This document shows positions 43,925-53,430 of a stretch of DNA of 64,000 nucleotides, in pieces (positions within the stretch are counted from its first letter, which is position 1; each line of letters starts with the position of its first letter). Below the pieces are notes generated by a model. That model was not told where the DNA came from and searched no databases. It was given only the letters and a program-made list of their open reading frames with translations. Origin of the DNA: Arthrobacter sp. KBS0703 (lineage in GTDB: Bacteria > Actinomycetota > Actinomycetes > Actinomycetales > Micrococcaceae); the NCBI RefSeq assembly GCF_002008315.2, contig NZ_MVDG02000001.1:1-64000 (forward strand), written 5' to 3'. The position numbers and the translations under genes were made by a program.

Positions 43925-45846
43925 TTAGTTGTGGTGTTGGTGGTTGCGGCGGGGTGTTTGTTTGGGGTCGATGTGGGGTGGGGGGGATGAACCAGGGGAT
44001 GCCGGTTTGCATGTGGATGGTCCATTGTTCTTTGTGGATGAGGTGGTGGTGGTGGGTGCAGAGGAGTGTGCCGTTGTCGGTGTTGGTGGGTCCGCCGTGT
44101 GACCAGTAGGTGGTGTGGTGGGCTTCGCACCAGGGGCGGGGATGGTGCAGTTGGGGAAGGTGCAGCCTTGGTCGCGGGCGGTGATGGCTTTGCGGATGTG
44201 GGGCGGGAAGATGCGGGTGGTGCGGCCGATGTCGAGGATGCGGCCTTCGCTGCCGAGGAGGATGGGGATGATGTCGGCGTCGCAGGCGATTTTGCGGATG
44301 GTGGCGGGGGTGACGGGTCCGGTGTAGGTGAACGTTCCGGTGCCGGTCGCGGTGCCTGGAGGCCCGCCCGCGGTGGTGTTGTAGCGGGGTCCGTTGGTGG
44401 CGGTGGTCTCGAGGCGGTTGAGGAGGTCCTGGTAGCTGATGGTGACCATGACCTGGGGCCGGAGGCCGCCGGTGGCGGGCAGGGTTGCGGTGGCGAGGGC
44501 GGTTTTGCAGGCGCCGATGAGGCCGTCGAGGAGTTGCTGGGGCCGGGTGCGGCGTTCCAGGTGGGCGGTGTCGGCGGCGGCCTCGGCTGCCGCGCCGAAC
44601 CCCGGCCCCGTGTGGGCGGCGCCGTCGAAGTGTTCGTGTCCGTCCCTCCGGCCGTGTCCGCCGCCGCGGTGTCTGCGTCCGTGGTGGTGACGTCGGCGCC
44701 GTCTGTGCTGTCTGTGCCGGTTCCGGGGCCGGTGGTGGGTGGGGTGCGGGGGTTGGTGGCGGTGTTCATGACGGTGAGGAGGTGTTCGTATTGGTCGGGG
44801 GTGGCGAAGATTTCGAGGTGGTGGAGTCCGCGGCGGGGGCGGCGGAGGAAGGCGCCTTGGCGGTGGCGGAGGTCTTCTTCGCTGGGTTCGGTGCCGTCCT
44901 GGTCGATGGCGTCGGTCCAGCGCTGGGTGATGCGGGTGAGGAAGTCGTGGTCGTTGGTGGTCGCGGTGCGGGTCAGGACGTGTTCCATCCGGGCGAGGTC
45001 CTCGGGTGCGGCGATGTGGCGGACGCGGTCCAGGGCGGTGGTGATGATGGTTCCGGCGCGGGAGGCGATGGTGCCGGTGGCGAGGGCGGCGGCGGTTTCT
45101 TCGCAGGCCGGGGGCAGGGGCTGGCCGGTGATGCCGGTGCGGGGGAGGACGGCGGAGGCCAGGGCGAGACGGCGGCGGGCTTCCCCGGCGCCGATCCGTA
45201 GCCGGATCCGCAGGAACTCCGCGGTGTTCCGGCACCCGTCATCGGCCGGCGACACCGCCGGGACAGAGCCAGCGGAGTTTGTGGCGGCGGAGCCGGAAGG
45301 TGAAGTGGGAACGGCAACAGAGTCTGGAGAAGCGGCCGCGGCCGCGCCGCCGGCACCAGCGGCTCCGCCGTCGTCAGCCTCGTCGTGGCCCCAGCCGGTG
45401 GTCCAGCCTGCGGCTTTGCTTGCGGGTCCGGCGGCGTTGATCGCTTCGGTGCGGGTCCGGTCCACGGCCCCCGCCGCGAGTACCTGCAGGTATTCGGCCC
45501 GGCGGGAGATCTCCTCGGCGAGCCCGGCGAAATCCGCGGCCTCCGCGAAACCGGCCAGGGCCAGCTCACCGGGTGCGGATTCGACGGCGGCTTCCAGCAG
45601 CCCCAAGCACCGCTGCAGGCGGTCGCTTGCCGCGCCAAAACCGGCGGCACCAAAGCCGGCGGCAGCACCGCCGTCGGACGCCACGCAATCCGTGCGGAAG
45701 GCAGAAGCAGGAACGCTGCGCAGCCGGGCGGCCCCGCAGCAGGGCAACCGCGCCAAGGCCTGGCGTGACCGCCCGCCCCGCGGCGTGACCCGCTGCGCAT
45801 TCCCCAATGGCATCCATAGGGAAACTCTCCCAGAGGGGTCAGACAA
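43925..45846 (-). pseudogene. HNH endonuclease with DUF222 domain, frameshifted
   Basis: Member of the multicopy DUF222/HNH family of actinobacteria. The first frame (from TTG 45846 or ATG 45813) carries the DUF222 helical domain (RRAEYLQVLAAGAVDRTRTE, FLRIRLRIGAGEARRRLALA). Near 44640 the coding potential moves to a second frame (RPQQLLDGLIGACKTALATA, DIGRTTRIFPPHIRKAITAR). Near 44136 a missing C moves the HNH core (WCEAHHTTYWSHGGPTNTDN, then CTHHHHLIHKEQWTIH) into a third. An extra C near 43985 returns to the second frame for the end HIDPKQTPRRN. Three indels mean a decayed gene or a badly sequenced GC-rich stretch. Confidence 0.75.
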
Positions 45847-45872
45847 TTAACGGGGCAATTACCGCGGGGTTT

Positions 45873-46898
45873 CTACGGCGCGCCAACGGTGCTCTGCCGC
45901 ACCACGAGTTCGGGAGTGAAAATGACCGCGCGGTGGTGCGGCTGCGCCGAATCCGGGGTGTCCAGTTCCTCGGCCAGCAACTGGATGGCCGTCCGACCCA
46001 GGGCCTCGGTGGGCTGCCGAATGGAGGACAACGGGACCACGGCGGACACGGCGAAGTCGATGTCGTCGTAGCCGATCAGTGCGATGTCCTCGGGAATCCT
46101 GAGCGTGTGCATCATGGCCAGGGACTGCATGACGCCTAGGGCCAGAAGGTCGTTGGCGCAGAACACGGCGTCGGGCAGCTGGCCTGCGCTGCGGCGGACC
46201 AGCTGGTCACCCACGCTGCGGCCCGCCAAGACGGTTTGCCCCGCAGAATCCAATACTTCCAACGAAGCATCCGGCACTTCCGCGACGGCGCGCTGCGCCC
46301 CCTGGAGGCGGTCTGCGACCTGGCGTATCGACGTCGGGCCTCCCACGAAGGCGAGCCGACGGCGGCCGAGGTCCAACAGGTGCCGGGCGGCCAGGTAGCC
46401 GCCGGCGTCGTCATCCACGGAAACGGAACTGTACTGTGCCTCATCAGCCAGGCGGTCCACCAGAACGGTCGGCACGCCGCGTTCCCGCAGCACGTTGAGG
46501 CGGTCCGTCACGTCACCCACGGGCGAGATCAGCAGGCCCTGGACCCGTTGTTCCTGGAACAGGTCGATGTAGTTCGACTCGCGCGCCGCGTCGTGGCCGC
46601 TGTCCCCGAGCAGGACGGCACTTCCGTGCAGGGCTGCCGCGTCCTCGGCGGCGCGCACCACGGACGTGAAGAAGGGGTTGCCGACGTCGAGGACTATCAG
46701 GCCGATGGTCCGGCTGTGCCCGGCCCGGAGCTGCCGAGCGGCGTCGTTGCGGACGAATCCGAGCTCGTCGATGGCCTGCAGTACGCGGTCCTTGGTCCGT
46801 TGGGAGACCCGGTCCGGGTAGTTCAGGACGTTTGAAACCGTTCCCACCGCCACTTGGGCATGCGTCGCAACATCCTTGATGCTGGCTGACCGTGACAT
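45873..46898 (-). CDS. LacI-family regulator of the rhamnose operon
   Basis: A 341-residue LacI/GalR repressor: helix-turn-helix SIKDVATHAQVAVGTVSNVLNY at the N-terminus, then the sensor domain (RTIGLIVLDVGNPFFTSVVR to LIGYDDIDFAVSAVVPLSSI). It is divergent from rhaM, and a pronounced inverted repeat lies between them at 47065-47093. By position it corresponds to RhaR-type LacI regulators of actinobacteria, responding to rhamnose or a catabolite. GGAGAAAG is a ribosome site before ATG 46898. Confidence 0.87.
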   Translation of the reverse strand: MSRSASIKDVATHAQVAVGTVSNVLNYPDRVSQRTKDRVLQAIDELGFVRNDAARQLRAGHSRTIGLIVLDVGNPFFTSVVRAAEDAAALHGSAVLLGDSGHDAARESNYIDLFQEQRVQGLLISPVGDVTDRLNVLRERGVPTVLVDRLADEAQYSSVSVDDDAGGYLAARHLLDLGRRRLAFVGGPTSIRQVADRLQGAQRAVAEVPDASLEVLDSAGQTVLAGRSVGDQLVRRSAGQLPDAVFCANDLLALGVMQSLAMMHTLRIPEDIALIGYDDIDFAVSAVVPLSSIRQPTEALGRTAIQLLAEELDTPDSAQPHHRAVIFTPELVVRQSTVGAP

Positions 46899-47064
46899 CT
46901 TTCTCCAAGCTCTCTACTGCGGCGACGGTGTGCAAGGCGCCTAGTCGGTTCCCGTGACCAGTTGCGTGATCCAGCCCCCGCCCGTTGCCGGACAGGCGGA
47001 CCAGCCTAGGCGAAAGCTCCCGCTCCCCGACAATTGCTTGACACCTGCTCAAATCCAAGGGTAC

Positions 47065-47093
47065 TTTGAATCGTGCCAATGAAACGATTCAAA
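47065..47093. promoter_or_regulatory. Probable RhaR operator
   Basis: Ten-base arms TTTGAATCGT and ACGATTCAAA are separated by 9 bp. The right part also contains ATGAAACGATTCAA, itself a LacI-style site with a central CG. It is located 25 bp before rhaM, between it and the LacI gene. Confidence 0.75.
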
Positions 47094-47118
47094 CGTCAAG
47101 ATTTCAGGAGAGTCGCAG

Positions 47119-47547
47119 ATGAGGGTGTGTTTTCGATCCTCGGTCCAGCCCGGACTGATCGGTGAATACAGGCGCCGGCACGCCGCCGTCTGGCCTGAGA
47201 TGCTGCGTGCGCTCAAGGACGTCGGCTGGAATGACTACTCGCTGTTCCTCGGCGAGGACGGTCTCCTGGTGGGCTACGTCGAGTGCGACTACTTCGACTC
47301 CGCCCGGGCGCGGATGGCGCTCACTGCGGTGAACGCTCGCTGGCAGGCGGAGATGGCCACGCTGTTCGCGGACATGGAACAGCCGCCGGACGCGGGATTC
47401 GTGGCACTCGAGGAAATCTTCAGCCTGGAGGACCAGCTGGCCACGGCCAGCGACTCGGCCAGGGCCGGGACTAGCGGCTCGGCCCACGCCGGGACCAAGG
47501 CCGGAGCCCACGGCGGGACCAAGGAACCAGCGCCGCGGACCGACTGA
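47119..47547 (+). CDS. rhaM: L-rhamnose mutarotase
   Basis: Interconverts the anomers of L-rhamnose, providing the form used by the isomerase. The 142-residue protein contains the family core RVCFRSSVQPGLIGEYRRRH with the catalytic His in RRRHAAVWPEML, and WNDYSLFLGEDGLLVGYVE. Known RhaM proteins are about 105 residues; here an extra low-complexity tail of about 35 residues (Ala, Gly, Thr) follows the domain. AGGAGA lies about 10 nt before ATG 47119. First gene of the rhamnose operon. Confidence 0.92.
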   Translation: MRVCFRSSVQPGLIGEYRRRHAAVWPEMLRALKDVGWNDYSLFLGEDGLLVGYVECDYFDSARARMALTAVNARWQAEMATLFADMEQPPDAGFVALEEIFSLEDQLATASDSARAGTSGSAHAGTKAGAHGGTKEPAPRTD

Positions 47548-47627
47548 AGCCGCGGACAAATAGACATGGCCGGCACGGGAGCCGGCCAACAACAGACAAC
47601 GCAGTACGAGAGACCGGAAGAACCATC

Positions 47628-48794
47628 ATGAATGACGTAGCAACGGCGCTGGGCAGGCTCGGGGAGCTTGCCATCGAAGTCCCCTCGTGGGCGTACGGCA
47701 ACTCGGGCACCCGCTTCAAGGTGTTCGGCACGCAGGGCACCCCGCGGACCGTGCAGGAAAAGCTGGCGGATGCCGCCAAGGTCCACGAGCTTACCGGCCT
47801 GGCTCCCACGGTGGCGCTGCACATCCCTTGGGACAAGGTTGATGACTACGCGGCCCTGAAGGAGTACGCGGCGGGCCTGGGCGTCGGCCTTGGCACCATC
47901 AACTCCAACACATTCCAGGACGACGAGTACAAGTTCGGCTCCCTTACGTCCTCGAACGAGGCAGTCCGCCGCCGGGCCGTCGACCATCACTTCGAGTGCA
48001 TCGACATCATGCACGCCACCGGGTCCAAGGACCTGAAGGTCTGGCTGGCGGACGGCACCAACTACCCGGGCCAGGACGACATGCGGGGCCGGCAGGACCG
48101 CCTGGCGGAATCGCTCCAGGAGATCTATGCGCGCCTTGGCGAGGACCAGCGCCTGGTGCTGGAGTACAAGTTCTTCGAGCCGGCTTTCTACCACACCGAC
48201 GTTCCGGACTGGGGCACGTCGTACGCCCAGACGCTGGCGCTGGGTGAGAAGGCGTTTGTCTGCCTGGATACCGGCCACCACGCGCCGGGAACCAACATCG
48301 AATTCATCGTCATGCAGCTGCTGCGCCTCGGCAAGCTCGGCTCCTTCGACTTCAACTCGCGCTTCTACGCCGACGACGACCTGATCGTTGGCGCGGCGGA
48401 TCCCTTCCAGCTGTTCCGCATCATGCACGAGGTGATCCGCGGCGGCGGCTTCGGCAAGGATTCCGGCGTCGCGCTGATGCTGGACCAGTGCCACAACCTG
48501 GAGGAGAAGATCCCGGGCCAGATCCGCTCGGTGCTCAACGTCCAGGAAATGACGGCGCGGGCCCTGCAGATCGACACCGCGGCGCTGTCCGAGGCCCAGC
48601 GGGCCGGCGACGTCCTGGCCGCGAACGGCATCTTCAACGACGCCTTTTACACCGACGTCCGCCCGGTCCTGGCGGAATGGCGTGAAACCCGCGGCCTGCC
48701 CGCGGACCCGATGGCCGCGTTCAAGGCCAGCGGCTACCAGAAGAAAATCAACGAGGACCGCGTGGGCGGTCAGCAATCCGGATGGGGCGACTAA
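47628..48794 (+). CDS. rhaI: L-rhamnose isomerase
   Basis: Converts L-rhamnose to L-rhamnulose; the type resembles the Pseudomonas stutzeri/actinobacterial RhaI and not enteric RhaA. The 388-residue TIM-barrel enzyme contains LAIEVPSWAYGNSGTRFKVF, WLADGTNYPGQDDM (metal-site region), LVLEYKFFEPAFYHTDVPDW and the His/Asp-rich FVCLDTGHHAPGTN, followed by FDFNSRFYADDDL. Four nucleotides separate its TAA from the ATG of rhaD, indicating one mRNA. Confidence 0.93.
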   Translation: MNDVATALGRLGELAIEVPSWAYGNSGTRFKVFGTQGTPRTVQEKLADAAKVHELTGLAPTVALHIPWDKVDDYAALKEYAAGLGVGLGTINSNTFQDDEYKFGSLTSSNEAVRRRAVDHHFECIDIMHATGSKDLKVWLADGTNYPGQDDMRGRQDRLAESLQEIYARLGEDQRLVLEYKFFEPAFYHTDVPDWGTSYAQTLALGEKAFVCLDTGHHAPGTNIEFIVMQLLRLGKLGSFDFNSRFYADDDLIVGAADPFQLFRIMHEVIRGGGFGKDSGVALMLDQCHNLEEKIPGQIRSVLNVQEMTARALQIDTAALSEAQRAGDVLAANGIFNDAFYTDVRPVLAEWRETRGLPADPMAAFKASGYQKKINEDRVGGQQSGWGD

Positions 48795-48798
48795 ACCG

Positions 48799-50850
48799 AT
48801 GAGCACCGACAAGAACACGAACAAGACCGTTGACGAGCTGATTTCCCGTTCCAACCGCCTGGGCGCGGACAAGCGCAACACCAACTTCGCCGGCGGCAAC
48901 ACCTCCGCCAAGGGCGCCGGGAAGGACCCGGTAACGGGCGAGGACGTCCAGCTCCTTTGGGTGAAGGGTTCCGGCGGCGACCTCGGAACTTTGCGGGCGG
49001 AGAACCTCGCCGTGCTCCGCCTGGACCGGATCCAGGCGCTGAAGAAGGTCTACCCGGGCGTGGAGCGCGAGGACGAGATGGTGGCGGCCTTCGATCACTG
49101 CCTGCACGGCAAGGGCGGCGCCGCCCCCTCGATCGACACCGCCATGCACGGGCTGGTGGACGCCGCGCATGTGGACCACCTGCACCCTGACTCGGGCATC
49201 GCGATCGCCACCGCGGCCGACGGCGAGTCCCTCACCACCAAGATCTTCGGCGACAAGGTGGTCTGGGTGCCTTGGCGCCGTCCCGGCTTCCAGCTGGGCC
49301 TGGACATTGCCGCGATCAAGGACGCCAACCCGCAGGCTGTCGGAACCATCCTGGGCGGCCACGGCATCACCGCCTGGGGCGCCACCAGCGAGGACGCCGA
49401 GGCCAACTCGCTCTGGATCATCGACCAGGCCGAAAAATTCATCAAGGAAAACGGCCGGCCCGAACCCTTCGGGCCGAAGCTTCCCGGCTACGCTGCTCTG
49501 CCGGAGGCCGAACGCCGGGCCAAGGCCGCCGCGCTGGCTCCGGTGATCCGGGGACTGGCATCCACGGACAAGCCGCAGCTGGGCCACTTCAGCGATGAAC
49601 CCGCCGTGCTGGAGTTCCTGGAAGCCGCCGAGCACCCGCGGCTCGGTGCGCTGGGCACCTCCTGCCCGGACCACTTCCTGCGTACCAAGGTCAAGCCGCT
49701 CATCCTGGACCTGCCCGCCGAGGCCTCGATCGAGGACTCCGTCGCAAGGCTGAAGGAACTCCACGCCGAATACCGGGAGGACTACCAGGCGTACTATGAC
49801 CGCCACGCGGCCCCGGACAGCCCTGCCCTGCGTGGCGCAGACCCTGCCATCGTCCTGGTCCCGGGCGTGGGCATGTTCTCCTACGGCGCCAACAAGCAGA
49901 CCGCACGGGTCGCCGGTGAGTTCTACCTGAACGCCATCAACGTGATGCGAGGCGCCGAGGCGATCTCCACCTACGCCCCGATCGAGGAATCCGAGAAGTT
50001 CCGGATCGAGTACTGGGCCCTGGAGGAAGCCAAGCTCGCCCGGATGCCCAAGCCCAAGTCGCACGCCACCCGCATCGCGCTGGTCACCGGTGCGGCGTCC
50101 GGAATCGGCAAGGCCATCGCCACCCGGCTCGCCGCTGAAGGCGCCTGTGTAGTCATAGCGGACCTGAACCTGGAGAACGCCCAGGCCGTCGCCGCCGAAC
50201 TCGGCGGCGCGGATGTCGCCGTCGGCGTCCAGGCCGACGTTACGGACGAAGCGCAGATCGCCGCGGCCATCCAGGAAGCAGTGCTGGCTTTCGGCGGTGT
50301 GGACCTGGTGGTGAACAACGCCGGGCTCTCCATTTCCAAGCCGCTGCTGGAAACCACCGAGAAGGACTGGGACCTGCAGCACAACGTGATGGCCAAGGGA
50401 TCCTTCCTGGTGGCCAAGGCCGCGGCAAAGGTCATGATCGACCAGGACATGGGCGGGGACATCGTCTACATCTCCTCCAAGAACTCGGTCTTCGCCGGCC
50501 CGAACAACATCGCCTATTCCGCCACCAAGGCGGACCAGGCCCACCAGGTCCGGCTCCTCGCCGCGGAGCTCGGCGAGTACGGCATCCGCGTCAACGGCAT
50601 CAACCCCGACGGCGTGGTCCGCGGCTCCGGGATCTTTGCCGGCGGCTGGGGCGCCAAGCGCGCGGCGGTCTACGGCGTGGACGAGCAGGAACTGGGCAAG
50701 TACTACGCCCAGCGCACCCTGCTCAAGCGCGAGGTGCTGCCGGAAAACGTGGCCAACGCCGCCGCCGTCCTCACCAGCGCCGAGCTGTCCCACACCACCG
50801 GCCTGCACATCCCGGTCGACGCCGGCGTCGCCGCAGCCTTCCTGCGATGA
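48799..50850 (+). CDS. rhaD: Bifunctional rhamnulose-1-phosphate aldolase / lactaldehyde dehydrogenase
   Basis: A two-domain enzyme of 683 residues. The N-terminal part is a class II aldolase (NTNFAGGNTSAKGAGKDPVT, and zinc His in AHVDHLHPDSG) that splits rhamnulose-1-phosphate into dihydroxyacetone phosphate and L-lactaldehyde. The C-terminal part from about residue 420 is a short-chain dehydrogenase (IALVTGAASGIGKAIATRLA; NNAG in VVNNAGLSISK; YSATKADQ catalytic YxxxK) thought to oxidise lactaldehyde to lactate. ATG 48799 is the start; the upstream open frame overlaps rhaI. It overlaps rhaB by 4 bp. Confidence 0.93.
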   Translation: MSTDKNTNKTVDELISRSNRLGADKRNTNFAGGNTSAKGAGKDPVTGEDVQLLWVKGSGGDLGTLRAENLAVLRLDRIQALKKVYPGVEREDEMVAAFDHCLHGKGGAAPSIDTAMHGLVDAAHVDHLHPDSGIAIATAADGESLTTKIFGDKVVWVPWRRPGFQLGLDIAAIKDANPQAVGTILGGHGITAWGATSEDAEANSLWIIDQAEKFIKENGRPEPFGPKLPGYAALPEAERRAKAAALAPVIRGLASTDKPQLGHFSDEPAVLEFLEAAEHPRLGALGTSCPDHFLRTKVKPLILDLPAEASIEDSVARLKELHAEYREDYQAYYDRHAAPDSPALRGADPAIVLVPGVGMFSYGANKQTARVAGEFYLNAINVMRGAEAISTYAPIEESEKFRIEYWALEEAKLARMPKPKSHATRIALVTGAASGIGKAIATRLAAEGACVVIADLNLENAQAVAAELGGADVAVGVQADVTDEAQIAAAIQEAVLAFGGVDLVVNNAGLSISKPLLETTEKDWDLQHNVMAKGSFLVAKAAAKVMIDQDMGGDIVYISSKNSVFAGPNNIAYSATKADQAHQVRLLAAELGEYGIRVNGINPDGVVRGSGIFAGGWGAKRAAVYGVDEQELGKYYAQRTLLKREVLPENVANAAAVLTSAELSHTTGLHIPVDAGVAAAFLR

Positions 50851-52340
50851 GCGCTCCGGCAACGGCACCACGTGCCGAGACCGACGTCGACGGCGGCCTG
50901 TTCGCCGCCGTCGACATCGGCGCCTCCTCCGGACGCGTCATCCTGGGACGTATAAGCAACGGACGAACCACCGGCGGTGCCGGCAAAGGCGGCGTGGTGC
51001 TGGAGACGGTGCACCGCTTCCCCAACGGCGTGGTGCAGTCCGACGGCGGCCTCCGCTGGGACTTCGACGCCCTCTTCACCGAGGTCCTCACCGGCCTCGC
51101 GGCGGCCGGGCGCGCCGCCGCCGAGCGCGGGGAGCACCTCACGAGCATCGGCATCGACACCTGGGCCGTGGACTACGGCCTCGTGAGCGCCGCCGGGGAG
51201 CTCACCGCGCAGCCGTTCAGCTACCGCGACGAACGCAGCCGCGCGGCCGTGTCCGGAGTGCACCGGCAGCTGGACGAGTCCCGGCTGTACGCCTCCACGG
51301 GGCTGCAGTTCCTCCAGTTCAATACCATCTACCAGCTCGCTGCAGAACGGGAATTGGGCGGGCTGCAGGCGCTGCTCGTTCCCGACCTGATAGCTTTCCT
51401 GCTCACGGGCCAGCGGCGCACCGAGGCGACAAACGCCTCCACCACGGGCCTCTTCGACGCCGTGGCGGGGGAGTGGGCCACCGAGTTTTTCACGGCACTT
51501 GGGCTGCCGAAAAACCTGTTCCCGCCGCTGATCCAGCCCGGCGAAACCATTGGCACGCTGTTGCCCGGGATCGCCGAGCGGACGGGGCTGCCGGCAGCAA
51601 CCCGGGTGGTCGCGGTCGGCTCGCACGACACCGCGTCCGCCGTCGCGGCCGTCCCCGCAGAACAGGAGAACTTCGCCTACATCTCCTCCGGCACGTGGTC
51701 GCTCGTCGGCGTTGAACTGAACCATCCCGTCCTCACCGAGGCCAGCCGGGCGGCGAACTTCACCAACGAACGCGGCGTGGACGGCACCATCCGGTACCTG
51801 CGCAACGTCGGCGGGCTCTGGCTGCTCAGCGAATGCCAGCGCACGTGGGCGCATGAAGGGCACCGGCCTGCCCTGGCGGAACTGCTGGACGCCGCAGCCG
51901 CACTGCCCGCGGGCGGCCCACGGATCAACGCGGACGACCCCGCGTTCATCGCCCCGGACAACATGCCGGAGCGAATCCGTGCCGCCGTCCGGAACACCGG
52001 CCACGTCCTGCCGGACGAGCCCGCCCGCATCGTCCGCTGCATTCTGGACAGCCTTGCGGCCGGTTACGCCCGGACCATAGCGGACGCCGAACGGCTCGCC
52101 GACGTCGCCGTCGACACCGTGCACATCGTCGGTGGCGGCTCGCAGAACCGGCTCCTGTGCCAGCTCACCGCGGAAGCCACCGGCAAGCGCGTGGTCGCCG
52201 GACCGGTCGAGGCCACGGCGCTCGGCAATGTGCTGGTCCAGGCGAGAGCCGGAGGCGCGGTAGCCGGAGGCCTGGCTGAGATGCGCGCCCTGGTGCGCGC
52301 ATCCCAGGCGCTGGACAGGTTCGAGTCGTCGCTGGTCTGA
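50847..52340 (+). CDS. rhaB: Rhamnulokinase
   Basis: FGGY-family kinase of 497 residues phosphorylating L-rhamnulose. Visible are the N-terminal phosphate loop FAAVDIGASSGRVILGRI, the sugar-binding IGIDTWAVDYGLV, LNATQL-type region replaced by LQFLQFNTIYQLAAER, and the C-terminal adenosine motif VDTVHIVGGGSQNRLLCQLT. ATG 50847 overlaps the rhaD stop (ATGA), so its translation is coupled. With rhaM, rhaI and rhaD this completes the phosphorylated rhamnose route. Confidence 0.93.
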   Translation: MSAPATAPRAETDVDGGLFAAVDIGASSGRVILGRISNGRTTGGAGKGGVVLETVHRFPNGVVQSDGGLRWDFDALFTEVLTGLAAAGRAAAERGEHLTSIGIDTWAVDYGLVSAAGELTAQPFSYRDERSRAAVSGVHRQLDESRLYASTGLQFLQFNTIYQLAAERELGGLQALLVPDLIAFLLTGQRRTEATNASTTGLFDAVAGEWATEFFTALGLPKNLFPPLIQPGETIGTLLPGIAERTGLPAATRVVAVGSHDTASAVAAVPAEQENFAYISSGTWSLVGVELNHPVLTEASRAANFTNERGVDGTIRYLRNVGGLWLLSECQRTWAHEGHRPALAELLDAAAALPAGGPRINADDPAFIAPDNMPERIRAAVRNTGHVLPDEPARIVRCILDSLAAGYARTIADAERLADVAVDTVHIVGGGSQNRLLCQLTAEATGKRVVAGPVEATALGNVLVQARAGGAVAGGLAEMRALVRASQALDRFESSLV

Positions 52341-52398
52341 GATCGAAGCTCTGAGATACTACGAACGCAGACCCTGCCGACCCAGAGAACGGAACCCC

Positions 52399-53406
52399 AT
52401 GCCCCTCTTCGATCTCCCGCTTGATCAGCTGCGCGGCTACGCATCAGGTGTCACAGTTCCCACCGACTTTGACGCCTTCTGGGACCGGACCATCAGCGAA
52501 TCCGGGGAGTTCCCGCTGGGCGCAGTCTTCGAACCGGTGGACAACTACCTGGCCGTGATCGACACCTTCGATGTCACGTTCGCCGGCTACGGCGGCTCCC
52601 CGGTCAAGGGCTGGCTGCACCTCCCGGCGAACAGGGACGCTGGGACGCGGCTGCCGGCCGTCGTGCAGTACGCCGGCTATTCCGGCGGCCGCGGCCTGGC
52701 AAACCAGGACACGAAGTGGGCCCAGGCGGGCTATGCGCACTTCATCATGGACACGCGCGGGCAGGGCTACGGGGGAGCGGTCGGCGACACCGCCGATCCT
52801 CACCCCTCGGCCGGCGATGTAGCCTACGCGGGGCTGATGACGCGCGGTGCCGGCAGCCGTGAAGACTACTACTACCGGCGGGTGTATGTGGACGCGTTCC
52901 GCGCCGTCGAGGCCGTGCAGGCGCACCCGGACGTGGACGCCTCGCGGGTTGTGGTGGCCGGCGTGAGCCAGGGCGGCGGCATCACCGTCGCCGTCGCCGG
53001 GCTGGCTGCCGGAAGGCTCGACGGCGTTATCGCCGCACTGCCCGATGTCCCGTTCCTGCAGGACTTCCCGCGCGCCATCGACATCACGCCCCGCGGCCCC
53101 TACTCCGAGATCGCCGCATTCCTGGGGCGGCACCGTGAGCGGTACGAGCCGATCCTGGCCGTGCTGAACTACTTCGACGGCGTCAATCTGGGCCGCGCCG
53201 CGACGGTCCCGGCACTGTTCTCGGCGGCGCAGATGGACGATGTCTGCCCGCCCTCCACCGTCTTCGCCAGCTACAACGCCTACGGGGCTGACGCCGGCGG
53301 CGGGACATCCAAGGACATCGACGTCTACCGTTTCAACAACCACGAAGGCGGCCAGGAGCACCACTGGATCCGGCAGCTGCAGTTCCTGCGCAAGCTCCTG
53401 GGCTAA
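52399..53406 (+). CDS. Acetylxylan esterase-like CE7 family hydrolase
   Basis: Alpha/beta hydrolase of carbohydrate esterase family 7, 335 residues, acting on acetylated sugars or cephalosporin C. It shows the CE7 N-terminus (FDLPLDQLRGYASGVTVPTD), YAGYSGGRGLANQDTKWAQA, MDTRGQGYG, the nucleophile elbow VAGVSQGGGITVAV (Ser near residue 189), and the C-terminal Asp/His region (MDDVCPPSTVFASYNAYG; FNNHEGGQEHH). ACGGAACCCC is a weak ribosome site. It lies 58 bp after rhaB and likely deacetylates plant-derived rhamnose-containing oligosaccharides in the cytoplasm. Confidence 0.88.
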   Translation: MPLFDLPLDQLRGYASGVTVPTDFDAFWDRTISESGEFPLGAVFEPVDNYLAVIDTFDVTFAGYGGSPVKGWLHLPANRDAGTRLPAVVQYAGYSGGRGLANQDTKWAQAGYAHFIMDTRGQGYGGAVGDTADPHPSAGDVAYAGLMTRGAGSREDYYYRRVYVDAFRAVEAVQAHPDVDASRVVVAGVSQGGGITVAVAGLAAGRLDGVIAALPDVPFLQDFPRAIDITPRGPYSEIAAFLGRHRERYEPILAVLNYFDGVNLGRAATVPALFSAAQMDDVCPPSTVFASYNAYGADAGGGTSKDIDVYRFNNHEGGQEHHWIRQLQFLRKLLG

Positions 53407-53430
53407 GGCGAAGGTTCCGCCTTCCCCCCG

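Noticed and set aside
43985..44140. HNH gene as a homing endonuclease or mobile intron
   Set aside because: It belongs to the chromosomal DUF222/HNH family and there is no intron or intein structure around it.
44066..45850. Long plus-strand open frame of 594 codons
   Set aside because: It is the shadow of the HNH/DUF222 gene on the other strand; its composition (Val/Gly/Arg/Ala runs) and lack of motifs are typical of antisense frames in GC-rich DNA.
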